Counted from the stretch's first letter, positions 47,477-61,825 are shown. The stretch: DNA of 64,000 bases from Setophaga petechia (GCA_024362935.1 JANCRA010000028.1:5988501-6052500), one strand, 5' to 3'. Program-made: numbers and translations. The notes: generated by a model from the sequence alone, not told the origin.

Positions 47477-50400
47477 GTGAAGAAATGCTTCTTTTGCAAG
47501 AAGCAAAATCTCCAGGAGCAGGAAAACAGAAAACTCTGTTTATCCAGAGAGCACACATTGAATAAACCAGATACAAAATAAGTTAAAGAAAGACTGAGTC
47601 ATTCACATTTCCAATAAATTAGAGGGAAAAAATCCTGTCATTTTTCACTCTATTTCACATCAGAGAGCAATCACAACAGACTATTCACTTAATGCGATGA
47701 TGACTTTACCCCTGCCCCCAAGGGGTTTCTCTGCCTCTCTTGTACAGCCCTGAAAATTATCACATTTGCCCCCATTTTACATCTCTCCCCACACCCAGTT
47801 TGTCCCATTTCAAGATGCTTTGGGTTCTTACATCTGCTGTCAGTTCTTTTCACTATCCTTTGATTTTTACCAGCTGCAAGAGAAAAAAAAAATACACAAA
47901 CCCATGTATCTGATGAGATGTGCATGACACATAATGCTACACCTGAATGTACAGCTGAGCTCACCCAGATCCAGTTTTCCCAAAAGATCAGAAGTCTGAG
48001 CAAAATCAAACTGCTCCAGGTACCCAGATCCTGTAAAGAAGGTCCCCCTGGGTCCTGTTTCCAGTTTCTCCACAGATAACCTGAGGGGATGCTGTGGGGC
48101 CAACTCACCACTGTGGTAGGACTTTTGCATATCCAGCTTCAATTTTATCTCCAGCCCTTGGGAAGTAAAAAGCTAAATGAGGAATCTAAAGTGAGGACTC
48201 ATCTTCCTGTTGAACTGGAACTTTTCTAAGCCACCGTGGAGTTTGGAAGTTTTGTTAAGCCACGTACACAGGTACTAATGACTTTCATTGCAGCAGATCA
48301 GTGAAAAGAGTCATTGCACTTGAATTAGGAGAGACCTCTCAAAGCAGGACTAAGTCACAGGGCTATAACACAAGATCTTGAAGCAGAAGGAAGCAGATAT
48401 GGGGATGTTTTCAGGTTAAGATCTTCCCAGAGCTTTTCAGAAATTGTTATTGGAGTCTAGCAGTACAGAAACTGAGTTTGCTCTGGAGCACAGCAGCTGC
48501 TGTGTTACTCAATAAAAAGATTTTCTCTATTGCATTGCTGGTGTGCACCGAGCTTCTAAAAGCATTACAAAAGGTAAAATCAGAAGTGTATGGTGGAAAC
48601 CAAAAGGGAAATGGCTGCATTTGAGTTTAGCACAAAAACCCAGTTATAATTTCACAGGATAACTGAGGGAGAATGGAGTAAACTCCTACACTGCTCTTAC
48701 TGCTTGGAGATTGTGCCACAGTGAGCTGAGTGCTGAGAACAACCTGGAGACTCAATGTGGGTACTCACTCCCACAGGGATGCTGCTGACTGACTTAACTG
48801 GAACTATATTTGAGCAGAATGTTTCAGATCTTCTGCCCACTTTGTACGAGATCAAATTCCATCCACTCAAAAGCAAGAACTTCTGCGTTCTCAGAAAATT
48901 AATTGCAAATTTTAAACATAACATAGTAACACAACATGCAAAAATAAGTTTGACTAGCTCCAAGTGATTTGCACTAGCATTACTCTGCACACACAAATTC
49001 TCAAACTGTGGAAATAATGAGATATTCTGATAATAATTTTCGTCTCAGCTGTACAGTAAAAACCAAATCTGTTCTATTGTTATTGAAGGCAACATTGAAA
49101 CTGTATGAGACTATCTGAAAATGTAAGAAGTATTGAAAAAGTCAAATAGTCTGAGCTTTGTAATTCACAGTTGTCTAATAAGACTAATGTTAGTTTTTTG
49201 ACACATTGCCATCAATAAATTACAGGAAAATTAGCTGGGCAATTAGCTGGGAGCAAAATAAGCATCCTCATATTCTGTAAAACACAGCAAATTATTTTAT
49301 AAATAAGCATTTGATCAAACAATCATTTGATCTTGAGAGCTGTGTAATCAAAGTTTTCAATCACTTCTCCTTAGCTGCCAAGAGTTTCAGCCTCACGGAA
49401 GCTCTATCATTTTGTCAACCTCCAGTGCACAGAAATGTTGAGGCATGTCCCCACAAGATGATCATCTGTCTGGCTTGCAGTTAAAGCCATGAGATGTTAC
49501 TTTTTACATTAGCTGAGAATTGCCCAGTTGCAGTTTTTAAGTTTGTTAAGGATGACAAAGATGAGCATGACAGACTTGTGGTGATTAAATGCCTCTTGGA
49601 TTTATTTCACAACGCGCTAAATGTTTCTTATGATACAATCTTAAAATTAGAATGAACTGATCTCCTACCTCCTGAAGTTTATGACATGATGAATTCTCTA
49701 GAGGGTAAATTACAATGAAACATTGGTAGCAAATTACGTGGTTATAAATGTAGCTCATCCAAAAACACCTCATGACAACAGCATGAACTCTGTTCAGTCA
49801 TTCAGGGTCTGATGTCAGCAAATATGACCATTTTCACCTGATACAATCACCTTCACTCGGGGGACACAGGCATCACAAAGGAGTTCAAATTGTACAAAAG
49901 TTGAGCTGAAACAAGTTGCTGAGAAATACTTTGTGTGTTATATGCTAAAAATTTAGTGAGGCGTGCATGCACTTCACAAATATTGAATTTTGTACATGGT
50001 ATATTGCTTTATATTCAGATTCCTGGTTCTTTGAATTTCTTATACTTTGTGGAATTAATTATGTCCACTTCTACCTCAAATGCAGAAGGGGAACAAATAA
50101 TTTCCTTGGATAAACGGACTTGAACAGATTGCAGTAGACCACAAAATATTGATTATGTTAAGTTTGAACTTCAAATTAAGGCACAAATGAAGGTTAATTC
50201 CAGTTATTCATGTAAAGAGTCTTATGACTTCCTTTAAAAATATATTGAAAAAGTATCAAAGCTGGTCATAAGCACTATTTTCAGTAACAAATTGAAGTCT
50301 ACAGGACTGAATTGTATATTCAAGGGTAGTAGATGAGAACATAAGGACCAAAAAAAATAGATGATTTGCTAAGGGAAATGACATTTCTTTAAATTGCTCC

Positions 50401-53400
50401 TTCAAAAGGGCATTCTTCCCTTAATCACGTAGTCCTTCCCAAGGTGGGTGATCATCCTGCTCTGGATGCAGAAGAGATGCAGTGCCCAGAGCAGCCTCAG
50501 ATTCCAGCTAAGCCCAGCCACAAAGCTCCTTTGGCTGTACCCAAAGTGGAACAGTGGGTCTGACTGCCAGGCTGCAGCTGGAGACAGGCAAGGAGGGTTT
50601 GGTTCCACCTTTTCCTGGGCAGATCCAGCTCGGCTGGATGAGGGGCTGTAAGCAGAGCTTCCCATGGGGACTTTGGACTGTTGTGTGCTCCCTGCCATAA
50701 CCACACCAAACCAGCTGTACTTTGGCACAGCAGCTGGAAATGGCCAGCTCTGAGGGGTCAGGGACCTGCCCTGTGTTCTGCAGGTATCACTGTATTTTTT
50801 TTTTTACTCCCCCCCAGGTAATCAGGATGTTGTTGCTGTAATAAGTATTAAATTTGCAGTATGATTGGTCTGGAATCCTCTAAGTACACATAATTTCAGG
50901 ACACTGCGCTGAATCCTGAGTTCACAGAGCCACAGAAACAGCCCAAGTTTTGCTCACACTTCCTCTGGAGCTGTGGAGGAAAATTCAAGGCAGGGAAACT
51001 GAGTGTCTCTCCCAGAAAAACCAAGCCAGTGCGAAGACAGTTTGAACAAGCTGGGGTTTGAGCCTTTACTGTCTCCTAAAGGTTCCAGCTGACAAGATAG
51101 ACACCACTGAGGGAATTCAAACTTCTGACAGGCTCCAGTACCCTGAAACAGCTTCCTGGGTGAAATTAAATCCCAATGTCACAAGGGACTCTCCAGCTGT
51201 GACAGTCTCACTAAGGTGGTGTGGCCCACAGAACTTTCCTGCTTACATCTGTGGTCCTGACCACTTTGAAATAAATTCAGGGGAGTGTCTGTTTTTAGCA
51301 GCAAGGTGGACCAAGGTTTTTTCACATACCTCTACAACCCAGTCAAACCCTTCTGGTATTTTAATATAAGGCTTTAGGAAGCTTCATATGGTTGTGTTTC
51401 CTTTTTAGCATTAGCACATACCCACACCCAGCACTTCATTTTCCTAAAATACAAATGTGTACATGTATAATAAAAACGTTGACAGGTCCTAGTTAGAATT
51501 TAAGAAGTTTTAGACCTGGAAACCTGTGCACCTAAAAAAAAAGCATAAAATGTGCCCCTTGCACTACTTATTTCTGATTCCACAGCCTGAGGATGCAGAA
51601 CAGCAGTCCAAGGGGCACGTGCTACAGAATGTCAGCTGGCATCAGCAAAGGTGCTGTGGATGCTGCAGAGCTCTCCTGTAAGACTGCTGACTGTTTTCAT
51701 GGCATCACATGAAACACAGAAATAAATAGCTTCTCTTCTATGATCACAGCATGAAAGTTTTGCTTTGCTGTCTATCCCTTCTCATTAAAAGCATAAAACA
51801 CAACACAAGACAGGGATTAGACACAGAGCAGGCAAACGCAACAGAGCCACAGGGAAGAGCTCAAGGAGTAAAAGGATTGGCACATGTGCCAATAAAGGCA
51901 GCCCTGGTGTCAGCTACAAGTTGTGCCCTCAGAAGCAAGAACTGAATTTCACTCAAAGAACAGAGGAACAATAGGCACAGACACTCCAGACCACACAGGC
52001 GTGTACACCCAGTTCCTTCTCCTGAGCTTAAGCGCAGGTGTTACAAGAAGCCTCACCCCCAGCAAACTGTCATAAAACTGTTACTTTTCTTTTCTCAAGT
52101 CCTCTTAAAAACAAACAGGCATGCACTCTTTTCCTGTGAAGCAAGTTTAGGGGGTTTTTCCTATTTAAATTACAAACACATCAGAAGTCTCTCTCACCAC
52201 AGCGCATCCTGTCTTTTCTCTGTCTGACATTTAGAGTACAAACTCTTTAGGGCAGGCTCTGTCTTTGGTTTTTATGTCTCCTACAGAGCCAAGACATATT
52301 CTCAGTGTTGAACAGTAAGTTAAAAAGGCCCATCTACACTCACAAGGCTACGTGATACATGATACGTCCCCAGCTTATCTATGATACACACATGACATGG
52401 TCAGTAGAACAGGTCTGTACAAGCAAAATCTCCATGAACACACAACAAAACAGATCCTGACTTGTGTGCTGGGGCCTGCACGCCTGGCACAGCGTACACA
52501 GGAGGGCCTTGTTCATGCATCTGATTTTCAGAAGTCCCCAGGATCCCTGTAGACTGGAGGAATAGGGAGAAGCAGGGAGGAGGAGGAGGGCAGAGGGAAG
52601 CTGCTGTGTCCAGCTGAGCTCCTCACGGTGCTGCTGGTGAGCGCTGGGGAAGGTGGGGGTGACTCAGGCACTCAGACCCTGTGCACTGGACTGTGGGGCT
52701 GAGGGAGGGCTCTCACCCTGCCCAGTGTGACCCCTTTCCTGGGCAAAAGCAAAGCAAATCCATCTCTCTCAGTAGTTCCAAGCAGCAGCTCCAGTCAGGC
52801 GCCATGATGACATCAGCCCTGCTTTTGCAATTATTTAACCTCTGTCGTTCAGATCAGCAATGAACCAGCGAGGGTGACTAATACACACATCAGCCCTGAG
52901 AAGTTATCAACACACCAAACAGGGGGCTGGCCCTCAGGAGTGAACTCTGCTTTCAGGAGTCTGTTTGGTTTGTATTTGGGGGGAAATTGTACAATATTGA
53001 ACACTAGGTGTCCATGAGAAGCTCCAGGCAAACCTCTGTGTGCCATGGCAGTGTCAGTCCTTTTGCCAGAAGGATGCAGATGCAGCAGATATTTGCTTTT
53101 TCTCATTTCTGTGTATTATTTTGTGCTACTCCCCCCCAACTCTGGCTCCTGCTCTCACTCCTTATACAAGCCTGGAAAAAGTAGCTTCTCTTAACAGACA
53201 TCTACAATAAACATGCCGATACTTGAGATGTAAACTGAGAGGCTGGCATTATAACAGAGCCTCTAAATCATCCTCAGGACCTTGTTAGCATAATTAGTGA
53301 TAGGACTGGTGGCTTACAAGATCCAGGACAGAAAATGGAAAAATAGTAATAACAATAAAAAAATGCAGTTGTATCCTAGCAATTGCTGGGATGATTGCTG

Positions 53401-53689
53401 ATGGTTCAAAAGCAAGTCATATCTTGCGTGAGACAAATACATTTTATATGATGTTTAATCTCACAGGAATTCTGTCGGAAATACTCAGAAGCTTGTTAGA
53501 GGAAAATATGAGAAGCTACTCATGTGAACAATAAAAGATTCTTGTGTGGTGGAGCTACTGTGACTCCCATGCTGCTAATAGGTGCACATCTTGCAATTAC
53601 AAGCATACTGAAAAATAATGCTACATTCACTGCTCCTATTTACTAATTTGAAGCTTTGGAGAAGAAGAGAGTCCTGGACATCCTTCCAG
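47477..53689. other. Gene-free single-copy sequence
   Basis: About 6.2 kb with no recognisable gene. AT-rich between 48960 and 50380. Overlapping frames at 50402-50728 lie in a GC-richer patch and have no domain. Homopolymers occur at about 50794 (T) and 51533 (A). Confidence 0.55.
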
Positions 53690-53800
53690 CTTAAACTCAG
53701 GTAAGATAGAGAAGCACAGAGGAGGGGATTTGTTCAAGATCACCTGGAAGTCAGTGGCAGAGCCAGAAATATATAGAGCCCCGTCTACAAGGGACCTGAG
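53690..53800 (-). mobile_element. MIR-like SINE relic
   Basis: The plus strand reads AAACTCAGGTAAGATAGAGA, AGCACAGAGGAGGGGATTTG, TTCAAGATCACCTGGAAGTC and AGTGGCAGAGCCAGAAATAT. The order matches the antisense MIR core (GAAACTGAGG, CACAGAGAGGTTAAGTGACTTG, CCCAAGGTCACACAGC, AGTGGCAGAGCCGGGA). Divergence is considerable but the run of matches in order is hard to explain otherwise. Confidence 0.6.
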
Positions 53801-53819
53801 AGCACTAATAAGTTTTAAT

Positions 53820-54250
53820 GGTCCTAATCAGTCTGACCTGCAGCCTCCACCCTCTGCCCGTGGTCAGGAGCCCCACTGAAGCTCAGCCCTGGGTCTTTAG
53901 TCACCAAATGAGCAAAGCTGAGTGCCTGTCCCCAGCTCACACACAGAAGTGCCTGTGCCTGTCCAGGGACCTTGTTGATCTTGACCCACTAATTTCCCAG
54001 CTTGACCTCAGGCCAAGCTCACCACTGTGGACCTGCCTGGTGATAACTGGGCTGCTCTTGGCCATTATTAGCCTTGCTAGGCCTGATCCTGACCTGTGGA
54101 TTCACTTCCTGGCTTGAGGACCTGCCTCATCTCCACAGAGTTGTCTGATGCTCTGGACTCCAGGTTGAGGTTGGCTGCCACTCCCAGGCCACCCCTGCCT
54201 GCCTCCCTTGAGGGCTGTGGGGTGGGCCCTGACTGGTGAGGACCCTGACA
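53820..54250. other. TGACC/TGATC-rich stretch
   Basis: A GC-rich segment with repeated short motifs in one orientation: TTGATCTTGACCC, GCTTGACCTCAGG, GGCCTGATCCTGACCTGTGG and GGCCCTGACTGG. It may be a decayed repeat of unknown family. Frames of 140-173 codons on the minus strand and 99 codons on the plus strand cross it, with no domain, and I do not treat them as genes. Confidence 0.45.
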
Positions 54251-56259
54251 TTGCAGCCACATTATCCCTGTCAGTTCCCTGTGTCTTAGGGAGCAGACAG
54301 TGCCTGCTGCACCCTGACATGACCCTAATACACCACCCTGCCTCCCTCGTCTGCATAGCACCAAGGGCAGGAAGAGAAATGCCACGTGGGTTAGTTTGAT
54401 CAGGGAACACAGGCAGAGAGAAATAAGGTACCAACTCAGACTGGAACTCTTCTTTGTTCCGTGTTTTAAGCATGTCCTTCCTCCCACTTCCCATTGGAGA
54501 TGGCAGCATTGCCTGCCCCAACACAAGGCAGCAGCAAGAGACAGTGAAGAGGTTATAGAAGGAGGGTCATGTTCTGCATCAGTGTCCCTTGAGAACAATA
54601 AATATTGGCTGACAAGAGAAGAAGCAAGAGGAATCAGGCTTTAGCAGGAGGAAGTGATCACAGCAGAGGGCTTGAGAGCACAGGAAGGAAAGGCAGAGAC
54701 CTGGGAAGGGGAAGCACTGTCAGATTACCCAGGAGCACAGCCAGGGGAGGCAGATGCTGCTCCTGAGAACTGATTTGTGTTGGGCTCAGCAAAGCTCTAG
54801 GGCAGCTCTGGTATTTGGGGCTCAGAAAGGCAGAGGGGCTCAGCAAGCACTGGATGGAAGATGTGACGAGCAAAGAGCTCAGAGCAAAAAGGAGCAGGTT
54901 GTCCTTTGCCTGATGTTAGATACATTCCTGCCCCTAGCTGCAGCTGGGATCTGGCTTTGCTGAGAAGTGTTTGGTGTGGAATGCAGCATTCCAGCAGGGT
55001 TTATCTTGCACAGGGGGACCTGGATGTCTGGAGCCTTGGCTCCTTGTATGGAGGGAAGGACAGCTCATCCAGTAGTTTAGTCTCTAACTACAATCTCTCC
55101 TAAATTTGGCTTTTCACACAGAACAGCAGGAAATTCACATACAGCTCATGCTGAGGTTAAAAGGCAGCAATTGTCTAAATCTTCATATACAGGCAATTAT
55201 TGGCCTTTTAATTTGGAAGCTAAAAGAGGTGACTCAACAGAAAAGGGTTCAGGCTGAATCAGCAAGATCGTTCCTGGGAGTTAGATATACAGCAAGAAAG
55301 AAAAACAACTTGGAGGCAGGCAGGAAAAAATTGTGTTGTGGGGGTTCAGGGTACGGAATGCAGCTTTTGCTACAGACAGTTTTTCTGCTTTTCCCTTTTC
55401 CATTCCAGAAACACCCTGTGCAGGCCATGGAGTGAAATAAGAGAAGAAAGAAGTTAATACTTCCATAGCATCCAATACTTCAGGTGTCTACACACCTCCT
55501 TAGACACTGCTCACCTATCTCCACGACAGCTCTTCCATGAGAACTGGGCCTTGCTAGAAGTTCATTGTAATTTGGAATTAGAAATCTCTGTCAGCCTCAC
55601 AAGTCACAGTGCTGAAGTAAAGCCCAAGATCCAGGCTTTTAGAGGAATGGATGTAGTGAAGGCAAACTGTGGATTACACTTCTCTGGGGTCCTGCAAGTG
55701 GCTAATTAGCCCAGAGAAGCACTGAAATTCCCTTAGTCTCTCCCTGCTGGAGGCATGCCAAGGCAGTCTGCCTTATTCTTACATGAAGAAGTATCTGAAG
55801 AAAGATCAAAGGATGAGACCAAGATTTCATGGTTAGTGAATCAGGCAAGTCTGCAGAGGGTTTCGATATGATCTTTACAATAAAGAGAAAACTTTGCTCA
55901 GTGACATGTCAGTTATGGGATGTTCATTTTCTAGCTTTTACTATTATGAGTGTTGAATTCCTTGCATCAATTGATGGCCCTAGAATTTCACACTCTTCAT
56001 GTGGGAAAAAAATTGATGCAGATGTTTTCAAATGCAATGTGGGCTCAGGTGTATTTCTGCAATGTAAAGTCTGAGATTCCTTCACTTTCAAAGGGATTTG
56101 GGATGCTCATTGGGATCCTTTGGAAAAGGTTACCTTAAGCAACTGTGTCTTTTCAGAGCTGCCACTGAAGGCAGTGGGCAAGCCTGCCCTGTAAGTAAAT
56201 GCTTTTAGGGACCAGCTAGCAGAGATGGATGTGGTGTCTTCCTGCCCCTTTGCCCTTTC
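54251..56259. other. Gene-free single-copy sequence
   Basis: No gene recognised in about 2 kb. Frames of up to 109 codons lack domains or conserved patterns. Confidence 0.55.
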
Positions 56260-56475
56260 TCCAGAGCACTTTAAAGCACTCTGTAATCATAAATGTAGGA
56301 AGAATGTGCTTTCCTTCTGTCCATCCCCACCCTGCTATGGGAAAGAAAAGAATTATTATGACAATTGGGCAATTGTAAACCAGAGTAATTAAGTGATTTG
56401 CCAAAGGCCAGGTAGCCAAACTGGGGAACTGAACCCAAGCGTCCTCATTGCTGCTCCTCCCCCGGAGCCGATACA
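56260..56475 (-). mobile_element. MIR-like SINE relic
   Basis: The plus strand carries AGAGCACTTTAAAGCACTC, then GAATTATTATGACAATTGGG, TAATTAAGTGATTTGCCAAA, GGCCAGGTAGCCAAACTGGG and GAACTGAACCCAAGCGTCCT. This follows the antisense order of MIR, including the tRNA-derived part near GAACCCAGG. The left limit is approximate. Confidence 0.6.
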
Positions 56476-56664
56476 CACAGACCCTGAAAGGTCGGAATCC
56501 TTCTTCCCTGGGGAAGATTTCATTTCCTCCTTTGAACACTGAGGGAGGGGCCCCTCTAAATCACAGGTTAGGCAGGCACTCAATTGAGTTAACACGATGT
56601 ACTTCCCTGCACCATGTCTTGGAGGTGTAGTTAGGTGTTACTACATGCACTGCTGCAGCTCCTA

Positions 56665-56870
56665 GAGGTCTCTGCCAAAAGCAAGCCCCATTGTGTTGGC
56701 CACTGTTCACACACAGTATGAGAGAGTCCCTGCTCCCAAAGAACTTTAATATTCTTTGATATTTCTGGGAAACGTTTCATGTGAGAATTTCAACATAGAG
56801 TACAGGGCCTGTTTCTCCCTTTTAACTTAGATTACACCAGGATAACTCCACTGACTTCAACACAAACCTG
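56665..56870. repeat. Old amniote interspersed repeat relic
   Basis: CCCCATTGTGTTGGCCACTG, then AGTCCCTGCTCCCAAAGAAC resemble a widespread old amniote pattern of the form CCATTGTGCTAGGCACTGT...AGTCCCTGCCCCAAAGAGC. About 100 bp further on, TTACACCAGGATAACTCCAC followed by TGACTTCAA matches another old recurring motif. I recognise the patterns from reptile and bird genomes but cannot name the family with certainty. Confidence 0.5.
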
Positions 56871-59800
56871 TCAGAGATGAGATTACAGATCCATTATGTT
56901 TCAGTCTCTCTTTTTAAAAATACTGGAGGATGTATAGCAAATAATCAGGAAATTAGTGGACAGGTGGCATTAATTTTCTCCAATGTCACCAATTTGGTTG
57001 CTGTTGTGGAAACACAGCAAGGCACAGCAACTGCTATTTCAGTGCAGAGAGCCATCCCCGAGCCCCAGATGGTGACCATATGATCTTTCCCTCTTATGGA
57101 CTATAGACACATTTCCTACCCTTAGAATTTGACTTCTGCTTGCAAAGAGGGCTCACCTAAATCTGCCTTACCCCCACAGCACCTGGGTGCAACACAGGTC
57201 CCTTCAGGAATCCAGCAAGGACCCAGACAGAGGGTAAACAATTTGTGGAAAAAGCACAACCTGACTCAATTAGAATTTCCTCCATGAATAGCTCCCTATG
57301 TCAGAACTTAAGGCCCCAATTCATAGGGAAATCTGGGACCCATTTCCTCAGGAATTGCTAGCTATTTATGCAGAGAAAGTACTGCATTCTGATTTTGTTT
57401 TCTGGACAGTCTGGGGTGGGCATTATATGCACATGAATAGATTTATGCTGGGCTGGTAGCAGTGACATGTGAAGAGATCTGTACTTCTAAAACTTGTGTC
57501 CTCCAGCACCTCATCTCTTCTCCTTAGCAGAAGGTGTTCAGGTATCAGGAAATGCTGATCTGCTGCTGTAGACGAACACGCTCCTCCACCCAGCCCAACT
57601 TTGTGAAGAGCCCAAAAACTACACCTGGCTGGTACAAAGTAGAGTAATTTTCTGTCATCTCCTTGCTAAGGAGCCCATGAACTCCCAAGGCCCAAAATAC
57701 AGCTCTAGTCATGATCTGGAGAGTGCTGGACTGTAGAGGGATAATGGTTAATACACAAGAACCATCTGTGGGCCCTGTGCATCCCATAAAACACACCTGT
57801 CTTAGAGTTCTCTTAGCACAGGTGATAGATATCCTTCCCACTCCTATGGATACTCCTTGACTGTGGCAAATGGGACTTGTCTGTGGAGTAAGATGTTACA
57901 AGAGAAGAATGAGTCTGGTACTGTCTGACCCTCAAGCAAGAGTTACAATGATCTCCCCAAACCTCCAGAGTGCATAATGCACCCTTTTCAAAGGCCCAGC
58001 CTTAGCCACACACTCCTGTACAAACAAAATTGGATCTAATTCCAACTCCTATGGCCTTTCCTAGAGTTAAACAAAGCTTTGTAGAGCAGAATGATAACAA
58101 ACCACAGAGAGAGAGAGAAACTGCATGAAGGGAAAAAAAAGCAAAACATTTGTCCCTGACATTTGAAAAATTCTTATTTGCCTAACTCCCCTGATTTCAG
58201 CAGAGCTGTATAACTTTATATCAGCTTCCAAGTTCGTGTCTCTTTTTTTAAAATCTCTCTTCTAACAAAGTCTGAAAGCAGCAGAGGAGCTCAGGCAGAC
58301 GTGTGTAGGCTGTCTCAGACAGCAGGGGCTTCAGGCAAGAAGAGTTTCAGGCCAACAGCGGCAAGAAAGAGAAAAGGTTGGTGGTGGAGGAAAAGAAGAT
58401 GAAGAGGGAAGCAGTGAGAGGCAATTCTTGTGGTTTGGAAGTTCCTGTGGCTCTGTGTACAGTCAGCATTTCTGTCTGCAAACAGAAACATTTCTATTTG
58501 CTTTGCAAGCCAGATTTCTCAACCTTTGGCCTTCTGACCTTCACTGTATCTGGCACTGATCAGGTGTGAGATTGCAGCTCCCTGCTCACAGGGGCAGAGC
58601 TTTTTCTCTTGGTCCAGCAGCCAGATGAGATGGAGCTCCCCAGAACAAGACTGACACTCACTGTGGCAATGGCAGAGCAAGGAGAAACCCCAAAAGCACT
58701 CCTCAGAGGAAGGTTTGCCTCAGCTGAGGCTCTTCCATGTCATCCACTTCCAATAAAGCCAGGAATGAGTATCTAGGCATGAGCTGCACATTTGCTAAGA
58801 CTCAGACCCAGGTTCCACCTGCTCAGAGTTGGACTATCTCTGTTGGACTCTGCTAGGAAAGCAATGTCTATGTTTGACCATTCTGGTCATTCAATTTGTC
58901 CTTATCAAATAAAAATAAAATAAAATAAGGGTTTTTTGAAGGTAGTACAGTTTCTTTATACCACATGCCCATGTTTATTGACATATAAAATTCCCTGTTT
59001 GACTACACCCCACCCAGGCTCTTGTACACACCTGCATAAGTCTATAATTTTATCCCATGAATCATTCTGTACCATCAGATCACACCCAAGTAACCAGAAC
59101 TTTAAGGAAGTGGCAAGTTCATTATGCTGGTTTTCATCTTTCAGTTTTAAAACTGGAAAATATTTTATTGGTGCCCAAAATCTACGAGTATTTCTAAAAA
59201 AAAAAAAAATACAGGCAGAAAGACCATGTAAAAATAATTAATTAAATGCATTCAACAAAAGGGAGGACAATGGAAGGGAGAACTAATAAATGACCTTTTA
59301 GAGGCTGTTTGGACTCACCTTGCAGGGGCTGTCTACATCATGGGGCACAGCAAAGCTGAAGCATTCTAAATGGGTCAAGCTTACCAAAAATCATGAGACT
59401 GAGAAAACATTGTAACTTCCAAATTAAATTAAAGGGGTTGGGGTTATTTTCCTCTGCGTTTTGCAACCTTGGGAGAGTATTGAGGCCATGGTTTTAAGCA
59501 CTTAAGCAGCCTTTGAAGGACTTTTTTCCCAGGAAAGTGGAGATTTGCAGCTAAATTACTTATGTCAATAGCTAGGTGTTTAAGCAAACAACAGAAAAGG
59601 TTGCAATCCAAAAAGAAATCCAAATTCCATAGTGTACAAGAGCAGTGCTGCAGTGGCTCAGGCTGGTTGGAGAATGCTCTTTGTTACAAACACAAAGTGA
59701 AGCACACCCAGCAGCACCCAGAGATCTTCAGGCAAACATTTGCAAGTTGCATTTTTTCACTTTTGTTTACAATGTAGAACATATTTCTATCTTAGCAGCC

Positions 59801-61732
59801 ATTTCTCATTTTTAACTTCTCAGAGTTATTTTAGGGTTACCAAATACTGCTTGGGTTGACTGGCTCTGTAGTTCCTAGGATCAGGCTCAATGTGCTTTTT
59901 GATTTGCAGCCATTTGGCGGCCTCTTCGTTGTTACACAAAGGTAACGTGCAGCAATGACAAGAACTTCTTGATATTCAATTATAAAATGATAGGCAGCCA
60001 AATAAGAAAATGGGATTACCTCCTGGGCAACTTAAATTTATGTAATATTGCCATTGGGTTGTTTTCTAGCCAGGACACTTAATTGTTAAGAAATGTGTTT
60101 ACAGCTTGGTGTGTGCATTATCCATTTGGGACCATGACAGGAGTGACAGAATGGTAACAGAGATTGGCCAACAGTCTGGAAGAGGCTGCCACCAGTGAGG
60201 AACTCCACCATGGTGCAAATGCTGGACATCCATAATAACAACTGTCTCTGACCCCGTCAAGAAATTTAAAAAAAAAAGGCAAGGCAGTGGTTGAAGTCTC
60301 TTACCTGCCCTGGAAGGGTCGAGGTTTGCAGAGATGATTGGGTGCCTTAGAGCCCAGATCTAGTTTTTCTCATGCACATTCATCATGCTTTATTGCTTGC
60401 TAATGGAACGACAAAGAAGAAATGGTTTAAATCTAATCATGCTGCAGTTGAGTCTGTCTGGAAACCCGCAACAACACCGAGTATCAGATCCCTCAGTGGG
60501 TCTGCCATGCACACACTCCCTCTGGTTAATGGCCTCCCTGCTCAGCACAGCATTACAACAGGGCTCTTTAATTCCAGCCCTGCACAGTCCCACTGACACT
60601 GCCATTTGTTGTCCCCTCACCGAGCTGTTCGGTGCTATCAAAGCGCCGCCGCCACTCCAAGGGTTGCACTTATCCAACCTCTCTCTCCCTGTGCTCCCAG
60701 ATCCTCTGTGATTGGCAGGAGGCTCTGGGCAGCAGACAAGGTGAATCCTGTAAACATGGCAAGAGATAAGGCAACAGCAAAGGGAATGATAACCACAAAA
60801 GTAGCTCACAGGGTTCAAGGGATGGAGGAGCATACACTGTTTATTTTCTGTGCTCTTGGATCAGCTGCAATTCCACATGTAAGCAAACTTGTTCAGCCTC
60901 AGCTTTAGGACCTGGAAAGTCCCTTAGCACTGAGCATTATTTAACAAAGAATATATGCTTTCTTTATCTTTTATCTATATAGGAAACAAAACAAAAACAA
61001 AACAACCGAGACATTTGAACAATGCCTACAGCTCTGACTTAGGCCATGTCTCTGCCCTTGTTTGCACTGATGTAAATCAGAGATCGCTGCGAGAGATTTA
61101 AAATTGGCCTTTAAATTTCTTATCACATCACTCCTCTGCTCTGCCAGTGATCTGTTCTGTGTGTTTCTAACAACAGTGCCCATGCTTTTGCCAAGCCACA
61201 GTTACACATGGAATGCTTTCTCTCTCTCCAGGTACACACAGTGCCTGTCCCCTCTTCTACTTTCATATAAAATACACAGCTTTCATCCTGATCCCGAGAA
61301 GTGCACTACCAATTATACCAATCCCAGGGTTTTTTAACTCATTTCCCCAGCATTTGCTCAGCTGGCTTGCCCATCCCATTTGTTTATGATGAATTTTTTA
61401 TGATATTAACAATTACTTATTCCCAGGTGCATTTAACCAGAAGAGCAGGAACAGAGAGAAGTAACAGACTTGGGACTGCCTGGGCTTGCATGGTGGCAGC
61501 TACAATACATTTACAGGCTTCAAAGGCACTGATGGAGCTCCTTCTGCATTTTGGGGGGCTCATGACTAGAACAGGCTGGCAGAAGGTGATTTTGAATGCA
61601 CAGGAATCTCTTCTTTGGTTTGCTTTAGTTTAAGGGAGCACAGCAGCTTTTTCACCTGAGAAATCCAAGGCCATGCCTTGCACAGCACAGCTGTGAACCT
61701 GGCAGTGAAGTAATCTGTGCACAGACATGAAT
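56871..61732. other. Gene-free single-copy sequence
   Basis: About 4.9 kb without a recognisable gene. It contains an AAAAT run at 58909-58928, A runs at about 59198 and 60267, and a small CpG cluster at about 60632-60655. A 147-codon minus-strand frame at 60390-60833 overlaps plus-strand frames and has no domain. GCACTGATGTAAATCAGAGA at 61064 may be another copy of the old motif noted at 56.8 kb. Confidence 0.5.
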
Positions 61733-61825
61733 GTGCACACAGCTGCACACTCACACACACCCTTGCACACCCTTACACACTCACACAATGCCTTACTTAC
61801 TCACACACTGCACTGCTGCAGTGCA
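61733..61825. repeat. Degenerate CA-rich repeat
   Basis: CACAC blocks alternate with CTTGCA, CTTACA and CTCACA spacers and end near a palindromic CACTGCTGCAGTG. It is an old, interrupted CA microsatellite. Confidence 0.8.

Noticed and set aside
60181..60225. GGAAGAGGCTGCCACCAGTG as an old CR1 piece
   Set aside because: The resemblance to the CR1 AGGCTGCCCAGGGAAGTGGTGG segment is short and unsupported by flanking sequence.
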